Below, one piece after another: positions 11,560-23,469 of a DNA stretch of 64,000 nt. The stretch covers positions 54,619,597 through 54,683,596 of the forward strand of contig CM055100.1 in assembly GCA_029204225.1 (NCBI GenBank), read 5' to 3'. Source of the DNA: Diphasiastrum complanatum. Taxonomy: Eukaryota; Streptophyta; Lycopodiopsida; Lycopodiales; Lycopodiaceae. Numbering within the stretch: position 1 is the first letter of the stretch; each line of letters opens with the position of its first letter. A program made the position numbers and the translations under genes. The notes under the pieces are model-generated. The model ran no database searches, had not been told where the DNA came from, and was given only the letters and a program-made list of their open reading frames with translations.

Positions 11560-12290
11560 GCAGATATGAAGATGCTAGAGTCTTCAATCTCACCTTCATC
11601 GACAAGGTTACCTGCTTGTTTTGGTTTCCCCTTGCCTTGTTTCGCCAGGAATTTGCAACATTCACTCTTCCAGTGGCCCTTTTTACCACAATGGAAGAAC
11701 TTGTCTTTCTTTTTAGTTTTGCCGGAAGATCCCTCATCCTCCTGAGACTTAGAAAATTGTTGTTTAGTCTTCTTCTTGCCCTTGCCCTTGCCTTGTTTTT
11801 GGTGTGTTGCGCATCAGTATTTTGACGTCTAGCTTTCACCATTTCTCGTCGTTGCTCTTCCTGCATCAAGATTTATGTGAGCTCGTCAAAGCTTGGCAAT
11901 CTTTCTCTTGATGCTATTTCGCTCACAAACATCTAATAGGGTTCTGCAATGCCGCATAATGCATTGTGCACTAGCTCCACATCACGTATGCGCTCTCCAA
12001 TAGAATGCAGTTCATCTCTCATTGTCTTGATTCTGGTCATGTACGTCTGAATGTGCTCTCCTTGCTCCATGTGGGCACTATTCAACTTTGACTTCAGAAA
12101 CATGATTCTTGACGGATTAGATGTCTCGAACTGTTCCTTTAGCACATCCCATGCATGTCTGGGTGTAATAGCATCACAAATGTGGGTAATGATGTGATCC
12201 TTCACTGACAAGTTAATGAAGGTCAAAGCTTTCCTCATCTTTTTGTCGAACAGTTTTACAGTGTGGCTATCTTATCTCGACACCCTCATG
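11560..12290 (-). pseudogene. Copia-1 gag (capsid and nucleocapsid), truncated
   Basis: A UBN2-type Copia gag segment is readable from 12238 (HAWDVLKEQFETSN; FLKSKLNSAHMEQGEHIQTY), followed by a lysine/arginine-rich region and one zinc knuckle near 11690. The knuckle reads FFHCGKKGHWKSEC, so its first Cys is Phe. Stops and a frameshift separate capsid and nucleocapsid. The N-terminus is missing: the frame stops matching gag at about 12290. Confidence 0.75.
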
Positions 12291-12299
12291 AGACGCAAC

Positions 12300-13390
12300 T
12301 GAGGTATGAGAAGGAAGTTCGTCTAGGAAACTTGAATGAGTAGTGCTGTACCACTGGTGAGTGAGATCCAAGTGAATGGGAGTTTGTAGCATTTGGTCTG
12401 CGCTATGATGGAGTTAATGGCATGAGACTGGGGGTGGTGTCTATATGGTTGAAGATTGCAATCCTCTTTTATTACTTCAGGTACAATTCCTGACATCACA
12501 CTGATATAGTTTGAAACTGGTTGTTTGATAGTCCTAGCACCTTGTTCATTTTGTATTGTTATCAGTAGTCTTCTAGGTCTCCAAGCAGCATTAGGAGGGG
12601 AAGACTTCTTTTTCTCCCATTTACTTTCATAAATGACACCATGGAGAGAGGTGGAGGGATATGGGAAGAGCAATAGCTAGTGAAGACCATTTTGGTGGAC
12701 TTTATAGATCTGTAGTATGTAGTTGTGTCAGGGATCAGTGAGAACTTCGGGATAGTACTAATTTCAAATTTTGAGTCCTTGTTAACATCTATGAATGCTC
12801 TAGGGGAGGCTTCTTACCTATGAAGTTGGATATTTTAGATATTGAGAGGGCATATTGTTTTCGTTGGGAAGACAATGGTTCATTTTCAAGGGCAGAGAAG
12901 CTAAGATTTTCTGTGCTTGCAAGTCATCCATTACATATCATGCACTTAGAATCTCTAGATGGCAACACACAAAATAGTTTGTTAATCTTTGAATGAGCAG
13001 ATAATTCATGTTGTTAGAATCCCTAGATTGCAATGCACATTTGCAAAATAAGTTTGTTGAAATCAATGAGAATAACAGCTGAATCTCATCATGGGGCATG
13101 CAGCCAAATGTAATATTTTATATGTGCTCATTGGGCTAAGGACTTATGCATGCAAGATGCCACGATCCTCGCACCTAATTTCCTATTTCCGACCTTGTTT
13201 ATTGATTTTCTCCTGCATGCTTTTGGGTTTACGGAATGTCCAGCTTCCAGCTAGCCAATATAGAGCGAGAGCCTTGGGAGGATGATGTTTGTTGTTCCTC
13301 CGTCGATAGTGGTGCACCCTGCTCTGGCCTTGGTTGGTTTCTTGCTCCGGTACAACTGGTCCTTAGTCCTGACCTTCTTCTGCCTATGCA
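12300..13390. other. Unassigned sequence between Copia-1 and a coiled-coil remnant
   Basis: A 116-codon minus-strand frame (12673-12323) is open, but I recognise no family in it and its codon use gives no strong coding signal. The rest is non-coding. It could be the interior of the element that Copia-1 entered. Confidence 0.3.
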
Positions 13391-13399
13391 GCTTCGAGT

Positions 13400-14100
13400 T
13401 GAGGTGGAGGTGAGATCACCACTTGCAGTGCTGGGGGTTGTTGGTCTATTCATTGTTGCCAGTTTCTTAGGGCGGCCTTGGCTTGAGATACTTCATGGTG
13501 GGCTTGAAGCCGATATTGATCAAAGGCCTTCTGATAGCTCGCCACTGTCTGTCGAAATTGCTGCACCTGCTGGGTCAAAAAATCTGCCTCATGTTGGGTG
13601 AGTGGTCATGTGGGCGCACCACTCCTGTCATTCTTGATGCAAGGTGGTGACCTCTGTTCCGAGGTGCTGGTTCTCCTTTTCGACCACTTGTGATTTGCTT
13701 GGAGTAGGGGGCTAGCTGCTGATGCACTGATTGTGTGGCTTCTTGGACCTTCGTCGTTGAGTCTGCCACTGATTTGTATAGAGCCTTGATGTAAGTTTGA
13801 AGAGCCATATCGTTCTTCTGCAGCTTGAGGACGGTGGTCTACTCTGCTTGCACGTGTTGCTACGCCACTTGGTGGTCCTACTGGAGCTGTGAGAGCTTGC
13901 GCGCATCTTGGTGTTTCTTGTAGCCAACTCAAGAACGTGGCTGTCCACGTTTGATTTGGCATCTACCAGGTCCTTGAGCAGGGTGCCCAATTGCTGGTAG
14001 GCCGTTGTTATGTCTTGTGCAAGGAGGAGCTTGCTCTCGGCCTTCCAAGATCTTTGGCAAAGGAGGAAAGGGTATGTGAAGCTTGTGCCTAGGCTAAGGC
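13400..14100 (-). pseudogene. Second coiled-coil 'ORF3'-type remnant
   Basis: Minus-strand frames with shifts give AESKLLLAQDITTAYQQL and LLKDLVDAKSNVDSHVLEL, then ALQTYIKALYKSVADSTT and VQEATQSVHQQLAPYSKQ, then TQQVQQFRQTVASYQKAF and HHEVSQAKAALRNWQQ. All are heptad-like and Gln-rich with no transmembrane segment. This resembles the C-terminal halves of the ORF3 proteins at 5.2-5.9 kb and 21.3-22.0 kb. The segment ends sharply at about 14100, where plus-strand Copia integrase begins. Confidence 0.4.
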
Positions 14101-14104
14101 ACAC

Positions 14105-15780
14105 AAGTTACCTTTTTCAAGCTCAATCACAAAGACAAGTCATCCTCTCGAGTTGATCCACTTGGATGTGAATTTTGCTAGCACAAAGTGCAATGGTGGA
14201 GCTACAATGTTTGTCACCTTTATAGATAACTACTCAAGATATGGATGGGTGTATCTACTTACCTCTAAAGCACATGTTTTTGAGAGTTTTGTAAAGTTCA
14301 AGACTTTAGTTGAGAAGCATCATAATCACAAGATCAAGTTCTTTAGAAATGATATTGGAGGAGAATATATCTCCAATGAATTTAAAGACTTTTGTGATCA
14401 AGAAGGGATCAAGAAGGAGTTATCTTGCCCCTACACTCCTCAACAAAATGGGGTGGCCGAGAGGAGAAATAGGACATATGTGAGTGTTCTAAAGCTCTAA
14501 GGTTAGATGCATGCCTACCTAAGTCTTTTTGGGAAGAAGCTCTCACGTGTGCTAACTTCTTATGTAATAGAGTTTCATGTTTCTCTATAAATGGTAAAAC
14601 ATCTTATGAGTTATTGTATGGAGAAAAGCCTAATCTCAAAATCTTGAAGGTGTTTGGATGCATTTGCTATGTACATGTCCCTTTGGACAAAAGAACCAAG
14701 GAGGATCCATCATCCATGAAGGGGATCATGATAGTTATGGCAATGCAAGCAAAGGTTACAAAATCTACATTCCCTCTTCTCAAAAGGTTGTCATTTCTAG
14801 AGATATCATTTTTGATGAGACTAGAATGCATAAGCTTGAAGATGATTCATCTAACCACTCTATTGGAAGAGACGTACCCGAGATCAAGGAGGAGCTTGAT
14901 CATGAGGAGGAGCTAGAACCAAGAACACCAAGCACACCAAGAAGATCCACAAGGTCAAGGATGGAGCCATTAAGGCTCACATACAAGGACACGGGTAAGC
15001 AAGTTGAGGGAAGTACTTCTTCTTATGCCTTCATCACATCTTTTGAAGAGCCTTCAAATGTTAGTGAAGCTTTAGAATCAAAGGAGTGGTTTCAAGCTAT
15101 GTGTGATGAGTACAGTGCATTGATGGAAAATGATACTTGGATGTTTGTTGATCTACCTTTGGATAGGAATGTAATTGGATGTAAGTGGGTTTCTAAGCTC
15201 AAGTTGAATCAAGATGGGAGTGTTTCTACGCACAAGGCAAGGCTTGTAGCCAAGGGGTATGCTCAATCAAAGGGCATAGATTATGATGAGACCTTTGCAC
15301 CCATGGCAAAGATGGTCACCATAAGACTAATCATTGCTCTTGCTTCTCACTTTGATTGGTTATTGTTTCAAATGGATGTGTCAAATGCTTTTTTATATGG
15401 TCATTTGGAAGAGGTATATTCATGGAGCAGCCCGTGGGCTTCATCAAGCAAGGTATGGAAGACAAGGTGTGTCATCTCAAGAGGAGCTTGTATGGTTTGA
15501 AACAAGCTTCTAGAACTTGGAACACAAGGCTCAATACTTTTCTTATCTATTGGATTTACTCCAAGTGAGTATGATCCCACTTTGTACATAAGATTTAGTG
15601 CAAAAGGCATTGTACTTTTATTACTTTATGTTGATGATATCATACTTAGTGGAGATGATTTAGAAGGTGTTGAGAAAACTAAGCTAGATCTATCCAAAGA
15701 GTTCAAGATGGTAGATTTCGGGCTTTTGCACTTGGGTATGGAAGTACTTAGTTCTTTAGATTATGTCTTCATTTGTCTAT
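14105..15780 (+). pseudogene. Copia-2 fragment: integrase core and reverse transcriptase
   Basis: The integrase core starts near LIHLDVNFASTKCNGG, followed by FIDNYSRYGWVYLL. Its second acidic residue lies in FRNDIGGEYISNEF and the Glu in QQNGVAERRNR. After frameshifts come ISRDIIFDETR and the RT motifs [63 protein letters not shown] and an intact catalytic box, LLYVDDIILSGDD. At least three frameshifts break pol. It has no gag, protease, RNase H or identifiable LTR of its own; both ends are abrupt (about 14100 and 15780). Confidence 0.85.
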
Positions 15781-15789
15781 GTCTGATTG

Positions 15790-16093
15790 TTATCTATGCA
15801 CGTTCAATTATTTAATTTTATTTTGCACATTGGTTCATCCTTGTCGAATGCTTAAACGATTCATAACATAGGTCAGCAGTGCCTTTCTACACTTTGGAGG
15901 ATTGTAGATATGATCTAGTAGGCAGTAGATGGCAGACAAAATCGAATTCTATCCGGGTTTATCAATAGTGGTATGAGATCTGCAGAGGGTCGTTGAAGAA
16001 AGCGAACACAAATTGTTCTATGTTTTGTGCTTGAACCCTACACGCATTCTGCCCTCCCCTCGTGTTTTGTTTCTCAACAGTGGTATTAGAGCC
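15790..16093 (+). repeat. LTR end and primer-binding site of a plus-strand Copia
   Basis: The sequence ends TTTCTCAACA at about 16079 and is followed by TGGTATTAGAGCC (16081-16093), one mismatch from the initiator-Met tRNA PBS. The LTR start upstream is not resolved. Confidence 0.5.
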
Positions 16094-16219
16094 ACTCGTT
16101 CCTATCAGAGTATCTTTCTCCTATCAGAGTGTTGATATAAATTCAGAGCTATCAGATCCAAAAGATCGAACATTCGAAACAAGGAACCAGATAACAAGTT
16201 GAAGAACATAGTTCACAAC

Positions 16220-16801
16220 AATGGGGTCTATAAGCAGCATACAGTTGAAGATCTGCACAATCCTCAACTCAGCTAGATCTAGCTTCCTAGCATGAAAGGT
16301 GAAGACCTCTCTCATCTTAAAGGGAGAAGGGCTATGGCCCTAGGTAGATGGTACCGAAGAAATGCCTACAACCACCGGCAAAGAGCTACTAGAATGGAGA
16401 GAAAAGAACGACAAGGCAGTAGCTGCGGGTTGCCTTCATCCATCGAAGATAGCTTGATACTTGACCTCACAACACTCTTTAATGCAAGAGAGATGTGGGA
16501 TACATTGCTTACCAGATTCCAGACGAAATCATGCAGCCAGATAATGCTTCTCAAAGATCAATTGACGAACATATGATGGGATGGCAAAGACTTCACATCC
16601 TTTATCAGAAAGATGAAGGATCTGTTTCTTTCGTTACATCATGCCAAAACAGATAATGTCATATCAGCAGAGAAGCAACTTGACAAAATTTTACAGCAAA
16701 TTCAATCCCAATCAATCCTAAAAGTGATGGAGAATGCACAAATCAAAGATCTAGATCCAAACTATGAGCCAGAATCAAGACTAGTTACCAAAACTAGCTA
16801 A
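16220..16801 (+). pseudogene. Degenerate Copia gag fragment
   Basis: After the PBS at 16081 a decayed frame shows a UBN2-like gag segment: LTTLFNAREMWDTLLTRF, then IMLLKDQLTNI, a stop, and KDFTSFIRKMKDLFLSLHH. Stops and frameshifts are frequent. The fragment ends at about 16801; nothing of this element's pol follows. Confidence 0.6.
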
Positions 16802-16947
16802 TTTGGCATTTAACTCCACAATAGACACATAGATTTGATCAAATACACTAAAGTAAAGTACAACAAGCTTCTTGGACCTGTAAACAGAAGTAATTAATGC
16901 ATAAAATCACTCACATTCAATAGCTAAAACTCGCCACCAAAAGACAA

Positions 16948-17360
16948 TGTTGATAGACGTGGCAAAAACTTGATTTTTTTTCATATTTGGATGGAAATCC
17001 CATCATACATTTATACTTTTCAAGCTCGGATCTGAGCATATTAGGGCACCTCTGAACTTATCATACCCTAACCCCAACATCTACCCTAATAGATCATTGG
17101 ATCCACCCTAACTTGGGGTCAAGATCTCAAGATCCAAAAACAATGTAAAGCATGTTATTTTTAGATCCTAGAATTTCTCTAGCCTATCCAAACACATTTT
17201 TGCCTCATTTCAAAGATGCTATCACAATGTAATACGAAATGAACTTATTGGAAAGCATTCTATGTGATTTGGCACATGTGGCATCTATTTACATGGCCAT
17301 CTTGCCAATTACAATGCATGTGACCAAAATTGCTCAACCTAGAATTGTGAAATTTCAATA
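16948..17360 (-). repeat. Probable Copia-3 3' LTR
   Basis: It follows the polypurine tract GTGAGGAGGAG (17361-17371) downstream of the RNase H stop. It begins TATTGAAATTTCAC (the expected TG is TA) and ends TCTATCAACA. There is no second copy here to check the borders. Confidence 0.5.
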
Positions 17361-17374
17361 CTCCTCCTCACAAT

Positions 17375-18268
17375 CTAGCTAGATGATAACATAGCTTTAC
17401 TAATTAAGCCAAGGGCTGATCTAAGCTTAAAAAAAGAATTCTTTTGAAGAGGCTTTGTCAATATATCAGCTATGCATTCTTCACTTGAAACATGCTCTTT
17501 TGAGACCTCCTTAGCTTGGACCTTTTCTTTTACAAAGTGGTGAGCAATCTCTATGTGTTTGCTCCTTGCATGGTAGATTAGATTGGATGCTAGGTGTTGG
17601 GCTGAGATGTTTTCATTGTAGATGAGTGGAATGACACCTGATCTGATCACTTTGAGCTCCTCAAGAAACCTCTTGATCCATAGTACTTCCTTGGTTGTGG
17701 TTGTTAGAGCCTTGTACTTGGCCTCAGTTGATGAAAGAGATATTGTTTCTTGCTTCTTTGATAGCCAAGAAACCACACCTTCTCCAATGAAAGTTGCAAA
17801 GGCACTTGTTGACTTTCTATCCTTCTTGTCCCCTGCAAAATCTGAATTGCTAAAAGCATGCAAGTTAATGGATTCACCTCTATAAAGAATCCCAAAATCT
17901 AGTGTGCTCGAGATGTATCTCAATATTCTTTTGGCACATTTCTAATGGATAACTGATGGATCTTGCATATTTTGACTAAGCTTGCAAACACTATAGCAAA
18001 GATCAGGTCTTGTTATGGTTATCCACATTAAGGAGCCAATAAATTGCCTATAAAGAGTGATGTCCTTGAAGGATCTTTCATCCTCTTTATTGGTCACTTT
18101 TACATCATGCTCCATAGGAGTCTCTACATGCTTGCATCCATGCATATTAAATGTATTGAGTAATGAAATGACATACTTAGTTTGCAAGCATTCAAGATCA
18201 TTCAAGATAAAACTACATGTGCATTTAAGCTACTGTACTATCAATGATCTTTTGTAAGAGTACTATTG
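17375..18268 (-). pseudogene. Copia-3 RT C-terminus and RNase H
   Basis: An RT connection segment is present (HGCKHVETPMEHDVKV; DITLYRQFIGSLMWITITRP), followed by an almost open RNase H frame: FSNSDFAGDKKDRKSTSAF, SLSSTEAKYKAL, then ARSKHIEIAHHFVKEKV and ADILTKPL. Only the C-terminal quarter of pol remains. The frame breaks at 17942 (stop) and again toward 18268, where the ACTAT duplication and the insertion begin. Confidence 0.85.
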
Positions 18269-18273
18269 TGACA

Positions 18274-18778
18274 AACCCACATAGCACATCAACGCAAGAT
18301 AAGTTATCTCTCTCATGAATAATGTCAGATCAGCTCGCTTAGTAGCGGACTTCTTGGATGTTGGCTCAACAACACTATGCTTAGCTTAGGTTGACACTCA
18401 ACCAATTGACAATCCAACCAATTCTCTCATCTTTGATCTACTTATATAGATGGAGAGAGAAAGGGTTTAATCTAATCTTTGATTACAAGAATGGCTGGTT
18501 AGCCGCATTCTAACTGTGTTTCAAACACGTTAGCATCGTCCATGGAGGCGATTGTCCTTCTGGTACTTTGCTTGATCTTGGTTGTACTTGAAACGTGAAG
18601 ATTCGTTGCCTTTTGGTCTTCGGGTCTTGTTCAGCTTCGTGTTCTATTCAGGCTTTGCCTTCACTAAAACTGTTATGTAGCGATTATGTTCTGGGGCGGA
18701 TTTTGCCTGTGGGCAGCTCCCTTGTAGTTTTGCAGACTCGAACTCGAAAACTAACAAAGCTTTGTGGGTAGAAACATT
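18274..18778. repeat. LTR-like block of unknown family at the left edge of Copia-4
   Basis: A 505-bp non-coding block begins TGTGACAAACCC and ends GTAGAAACA (TG..CA), with a central TATA-like CTTATATAG near 18440. Its left end abuts the ACTAT target duplication shared with the right end of Copia-4, but it does not resemble the Copia-4 3' LTR. No TSD of its own is visible (ACTAT left, TTTAG right). It may be a solo LTR that replaced the 5' end of Copia-4. Confidence 0.4.
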
Positions 18779-18855
18779 TAGTTTCTTCATAGAAGAAAGA
18801 TAGTTCAAAGTTAAAGTGCTTCTATTGTGGTATCAAAGGTCAATTTGATAGTGAT

Positions 18856-20115
18856 TGTCGTGCTATACCAACAGGGTTAATATAGATTTTGTAGTGAAAA
18901 GTATCGTTCCCACAGAGGAAAGCGTTAGAAAGTTATGTTTTTGGTGTAATTATGGCAGGTGGTTTCGAATGTTATTCTGGTTGTCGACATACATTAAAAA
19001 GTAACCAGTATTACTTATATTTGGAATGGGCAATGTTAATGAATTCAGAACTACAATCTGGCCTCTATCGAATTGAAGAAAGCGCATTCTACAAATGAAA
19101 TGTTATCAGAGTAGTACAACAGACTACACTCTGGATGACTAATGTGTCAACAGAAATCGAGAATTGTTCGATGTATTCACGACTGCATAGACAATTAATT
19201 AATCGAGTTCGCGAACTATTCGTTCCTAGACAATAGTCCTCAACAACTAAAGCCCAACTTAATGGTTAAAGAGCACGAATGGTTTTAGAGCACGTTAGAA
19301 ACTTATGTCAATGTCAATCAGAAAAACAGATCAGAGACTCAATTCTTCAGTCAGGGACTGTCATCTCATTTGTATACATACAACTTAATTCAATGATCGT
19401 GCTAGACTGCACAAAGATAGTCATTATTCTAGTGTCGAAAAGAAAGTATTCGCGACAGACGAATAAGATGATTTTAAGACAGTTCTTTAGAGCATGCTTT
19501 ATGAAAACACAGCAAACGACTGTAATGCACTAGAGCATTTGTCTAATCAGAGAGTAATTCATGAAATGTGTTAGAGATTGTTAGCAGACTCAAGATCACT
19601 CACACTCAGCAGTGCGAAGAACAGAGATAAGGGAGAATAACTCACAGAACTCTATTCACTTCTTCAATCTCTTACATAAGCATAAACTCTTCTCTCTCGA
19701 TGATCGAGACTAAAGTGTGAGATCAATATACGTTCTACTGGACGAACAAACACACATCTTAAACAATAGGTGTGTCGCTCCCGTGAAAGGGTCTAGTTAA
19801 GAATTAAACTGAAAATACGTTCAACCATACCATAAGAGGTATACTTAACTATGTTAAAGTTACTCTAGTTTAACATGTCTATTCATAACTAGTCGTTTCG
19901 TATGGACGACCTAGTTAAGGGTTATCCAAGGCAATGTCTTTTCCTATTAAAGGTCTAGCCCTTAATTTATAAGGCAAGTACCTAGGAGATATATTCTCGA
20001 AAAATGACTTAGGCCTCTTCATGATTTATACTTAACCAGCTCATATCTTCATTTTCGAGTATATCATGCCATATTTATGTTGATATTCAATTTTTGACAT
20101 TTGCGTGGCATCACA
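18856..20115 (-). repeat. Gypsy 3' LTR
   Basis: It pairs with the LTR at 28841-30081. By eye, divergence is roughly 4% over the first 370 bp, plus one ~21-bp indel near 19395-19420, so the insertion is fairly young compared with the decay of its genes. Confidence 0.95.
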
Positions 20116-20419
20116 TATGCCCTTCCTCAAATGTGAAACGTCCTCGTGAACATATCATCTTTATTTCGAGGATTATTTGAGAAACATTCTTGTTGAGGCG
20201 AAAAAAAATATTTCTTCATATGATTCGTCCTTTAGATATTTCTTCAAAGAATATGTGTCTTGTTGTTGCGTTGAGTAGGTTGATTTTGAGTTGAAATTGT
20301 TTGATGAAAACTGGAATCAAACTTCAAAACATCTTCAAACTGCAAAAATCTAGCTTCAGTATCATAGATAGGCATCAGCATGACAAAGATATGAATAATA
20401 TTTATGAATTATTCAATTC

Positions 20420-21240
20420 TTCATATAGTTTCTGAGCTAGCTCCAAGTTCCGTTGAGTTTCGATCAACAACAAATCTTCTTTGGATTTTGTATATCGGCC
20501 AACTGGGAGGTTGCCGAATTCTTCTAGTTTAACAAGGAGTAATGTTCCATCGAACAACTCTTGAGTCAACTTTGTATCTTCGTCTGAATCACTTCGTAGA
20601 GTGATTTCTTCATAGTATCGAGCTGAGAATCTAATAAAATTGCTTTTAACATAAAGATTCTGAACAAAAAAGAATGTCTTTGCCGCAAAGGTACCAAACT
20701 ACCAAAATGTATATGTACAAAATTGCTTATATCTGAATGACTTCCTTCTATCCTACAGATTATGTCGAATCTCCGCAAAATATTCTGCAAGGTTTCACTC
20801 CCAATCCACATATAGACTGAATAATTCTGGATATGCCATATTAATGTTGATCAGCAACCCTCCGTCGTCGAATGTGCCTAAATCCGCAAAAACTTTGGGT
20901 TTGTATAATTGAAACTGCGACTTTCGCTTCCAAAAATGTCGCTTATTGTTTTCATTCTGCAAAAGTTGAAGTTCTCGTCGAAGGCAATGCTTACTGCGCC
21001 TGGTAGCATCATATAATCCATACGCCATTGTAATTCAATGTTAAAAATAGGTGGACACCATTTCTGAAAGCGTTCAGCAAATGCACGGAATCTGTCAGCA
21101 CAGACCTTCGACTAATTCCGCCGCATTCGTTTTGGCTGTGTAGATGCAGTTGCCAAGTCCTAGAAGCAAATTGAGAGAAGTTTACTATACATTTTTTTTT
21201 TCCTACGAAATTATATGTTGATAAGTTTTTATCAATCAAT
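20420..21240 (-). pseudogene. Broken coding-like region between ORF3 and the 3' LTR
   Basis: Short frames on the minus strand switch every 60-80 codons (for example CGGISRRSVLTDSVHLLNAF, then VKLEEFGNLPVGRYTKSKE near 20500-20450). Peptide composition looks coding, but I recognise no domain. The region begins after a splice-acceptor-like TTGCTTCTAG near 21165, so it may be an extra exon or a fourth ORF. Confidence 0.3.
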
Positions 21241-21337
21241 TATCATGTAATGATTTTCAATATGAAATATCTCAATTATGTTTATTGTTGCTACTTGTAT
21301 CATGCAAACCCTCTATTGAAATATACATATTTGCTCT

Positions 21338-23069
21338 TTATATTTGATCTTCCATTTGTTGTTGGAGATCTGACAGCTCCTGTTCGAGCTTGTCAATCTT
21401 TGTGACTGCTTCCAGATACTCGAGATGGTCTGAGGCTCCGGTGCAGGCAGACACAGATGGAATTTGCTGTGTAAGGTCATCAATTCTGAGTAAGGCCTGA
21501 AGGTACTCGTCATGTGCATCTGGTCCGCTGCAAGATGGGGTAGCTTCACTCGAAAACTCCTTTAGCTCCGCCAATTCTTCCTCGACAAGGGCCTTTGAAT
21601 CCCCGAGTGGTTGCAGGAACTCAACTCGAAAATTGTCGAGCATCTGATCTTGGAGTTGGTTTAGCTTTGTGAGGTCGACTGTAACGGACCCTACATTGGT
21701 GCATACAGAGAGAGCAGCTTCTGCCTTCAGTCTTCTCATTCGCTCCTCTTGGAAATGTTTCTGGAGCGTGACATTATGTTGATTTGCAGCTGTCAGTTAC
21801 TGCTTTAAAGAATCATTTTGAGTCTGATAAGTATCAGACTTGGCCTCAATTGTCTTATTGAGTTGTTTTAAAGAATCAACTTCCTTTATTAAGGTTTGAA
21901 GCTGTGTGTCGAGAGAACGATTTCGTTCAATCAGCTTCGTGTTGTCTGATTTGAGCGAATCAATCTTTTCGATAGACGCCTTGAGGTCCTCTTGGCATCT
22001 CCTTTATGAGTTGACAAATTCCATCGTAAATTGTTGGTGGTACTTGTCCAACTCATACACTTCAGCCACTAGGTTTTTGGCTTTTTCAGTCATAGTGCGA
22101 AACCACTGGGGCTGGTCGTCTGGTTGTTCTTCATCTGTCACAGGTGCCCTAGTGTCGCCTTCAGCAGTTGTTTGTCTTTTGTCTAATGTATCAGACTGAG
22201 TTGCGTCATCATCAGAGGAGGAGGCCCTCGGCTGCTTCTGAGATGTGGAAGCAGATGCGTGCTGTGAAGAATTAGCAGTAGCAGCAGTAGCTCCATCAGC
22301 CTCCATCGCCACAGCTGAAACTGGTTCCGACTGGGATGGTGCAGCATCCGAATGTCCATAGCAGTGGTAGTTGCTACTTCGACGGCTGGTGCAATTTCAG
22401 TAACGAGACTGGAAAGATTAATTGGCTTGGGGGCCAACATCCTTCCCGTCAGCAATGTTTTCTCTTGCTCATTCAAAATGTCAAAATGGGCGCATAGCCG
22501 AGATACATGTGCTCCAACTCCAAAAAAAATTTGGTGCTTGATCTAGCTCAAAAATGCTTTATATGTAATAGTGCCAAAAAAAATCGGATTTCTCGCAAGT
22601 GCGTCTAAGATGTAACCAAAATTTTGCACTGAAATCGTCGCATCCGCATCCGCCAAAAAGAGTACTTGGTTCGCATATTTACAAAACATCTTAAATGTGG
22701 TATCACGAATCATAGAGATCTTGTACCCCTTTGTGGTACAAAGCAATTGTTAAGGAAGTGGGCAGCTTCATCCACCGAATCCTTATTTGTTGAGATCATC
22801 TTCCCATCCATCGATAATCCAAGGGCTGTGCAGAACAAGTCTTCAGAGATAGTGAAGAATTCGCCTTGCACATGGACTTTGAAATCCACCTCCGAAATGG
22901 AATGAATAGAGTTGACAAACTCCGTACTGACTTCGGAGAGGATGATGGAGGGGTTCACTTTTAAATTACCCAACCTGCATCGATGCAAAAAGGACTGGAT
23001 GGATGCCAAGCGGATTCCTGCGCGTGCTTTCCAGATGATGTTAGAGCTTGAACTGGATCCAAAAGCCAT
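21338..23069 (-). pseudogene. Gypsy third ORF: predicted transposon-associated domain plus coiled coil
   Basis: From the ATG at 23069 a decayed frame of about 570 codons can be followed with two or three frameshifts and stops. The N-terminal globular part (about 180 residues: VSTEFVNSIHSISEVDFKVH; GEFFTISEDLFCTALGLS; NFGYILDALARNP) has the look of the 'putative plant transposon protein' domain family (recognition by pattern only). A Ser/Ala/Thr-rich linker follows, then WFRTMTEKAKNLVAEVYEL and a long coiled coil (IEKIDSLKSDNTKLIERN; KLEQELSDLQQQMEDQ). There is no signal peptide or membrane segment, so it is not an env-like glycoprotein. It sits where env or extra ORFs occur in plant Gypsy elements, 400 bp after a palindrome array. 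Confidence 0.6.
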
Positions 23070-23469
23070 TGTTCGAATTTTTCACGAAAGCTCATAGATC
23101 GCAATAGGTCGCAAATGAATGCTTTGATCGCAAAGAGAATGTGCGCAGGAAAGCATAAAATCGCAGGCAAAAAGTGTAAGGAAGAAAAATGGAAAATAAC
23201 TCTGATATACAGTAGCGGTGTGGAAGGGATGATGATGTGGCATGGTGACTTGACATCTGGCACTTCCATTTATGGAGTACGTGCATGGGTCAGTGTTTGA
23301 AACTATGATTTTACAGATCGATCTTTAATGACGGAAGACCGTTTTTGAAAAGAAAACAAATAAATTAAGGAGAAACAATATTTGTTTTGATATGTGAGCG
23401 AACACACGTGTGAATAATGATGATCACGTGGCCATCATCTTTAATAGAGGGATGTAAAAAGTAGGTAGA

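Larger units (their letters stand above)
7307..12290 (-). mobile_element. Copia-1: Ty1/copia retrotransposon, 5'-truncated, decayed
   Basis: In minus-strand order the element carries gag (12238-11620), protease and integrase (11558 leftward), reverse transcriptase (to about 8200), RNase H (8185-7627), a polypurine tract AAGGGAGAGAG (about 7601-7611) and a 3' LTR (about 7307-7600). The PR-INT-RT-RH order is diagnostic of Copia. No 5' LTR or PBS is found; the gag end at about 12290 runs straight into unrelated DNA. A solo LTR of a different family lies inside pol (9223-9877). Confidence 0.85.

Noticed and set aside
12323-12673. 116-codon minus-strand frame as a gene
   Set aside because: No recognisable domain, no flanking signals, and it ends next to a truncated gag; listed only as unassigned DNA.
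13236-13601. 121-codon plus-strand frame with hydrophobic stretches
   Set aside because: It is antisense to the Gln-rich coiled-coil remnant; the hydrophobicity mirrors CAG/CAA-rich codons on the other strand.
16081-16093. tRNA gene because of its match to initiator-Met tRNA
   Set aside because: Only the 3' 12-13 nt complement is present at each such site; they are retrotransposon primer-binding sites.
21338-23069. Envelope glycoprotein in the Gypsy
   Set aside because: No signal peptide, no transmembrane segment and no Cys-rich ectodomain; coiled-coil and low-complexity composition instead.
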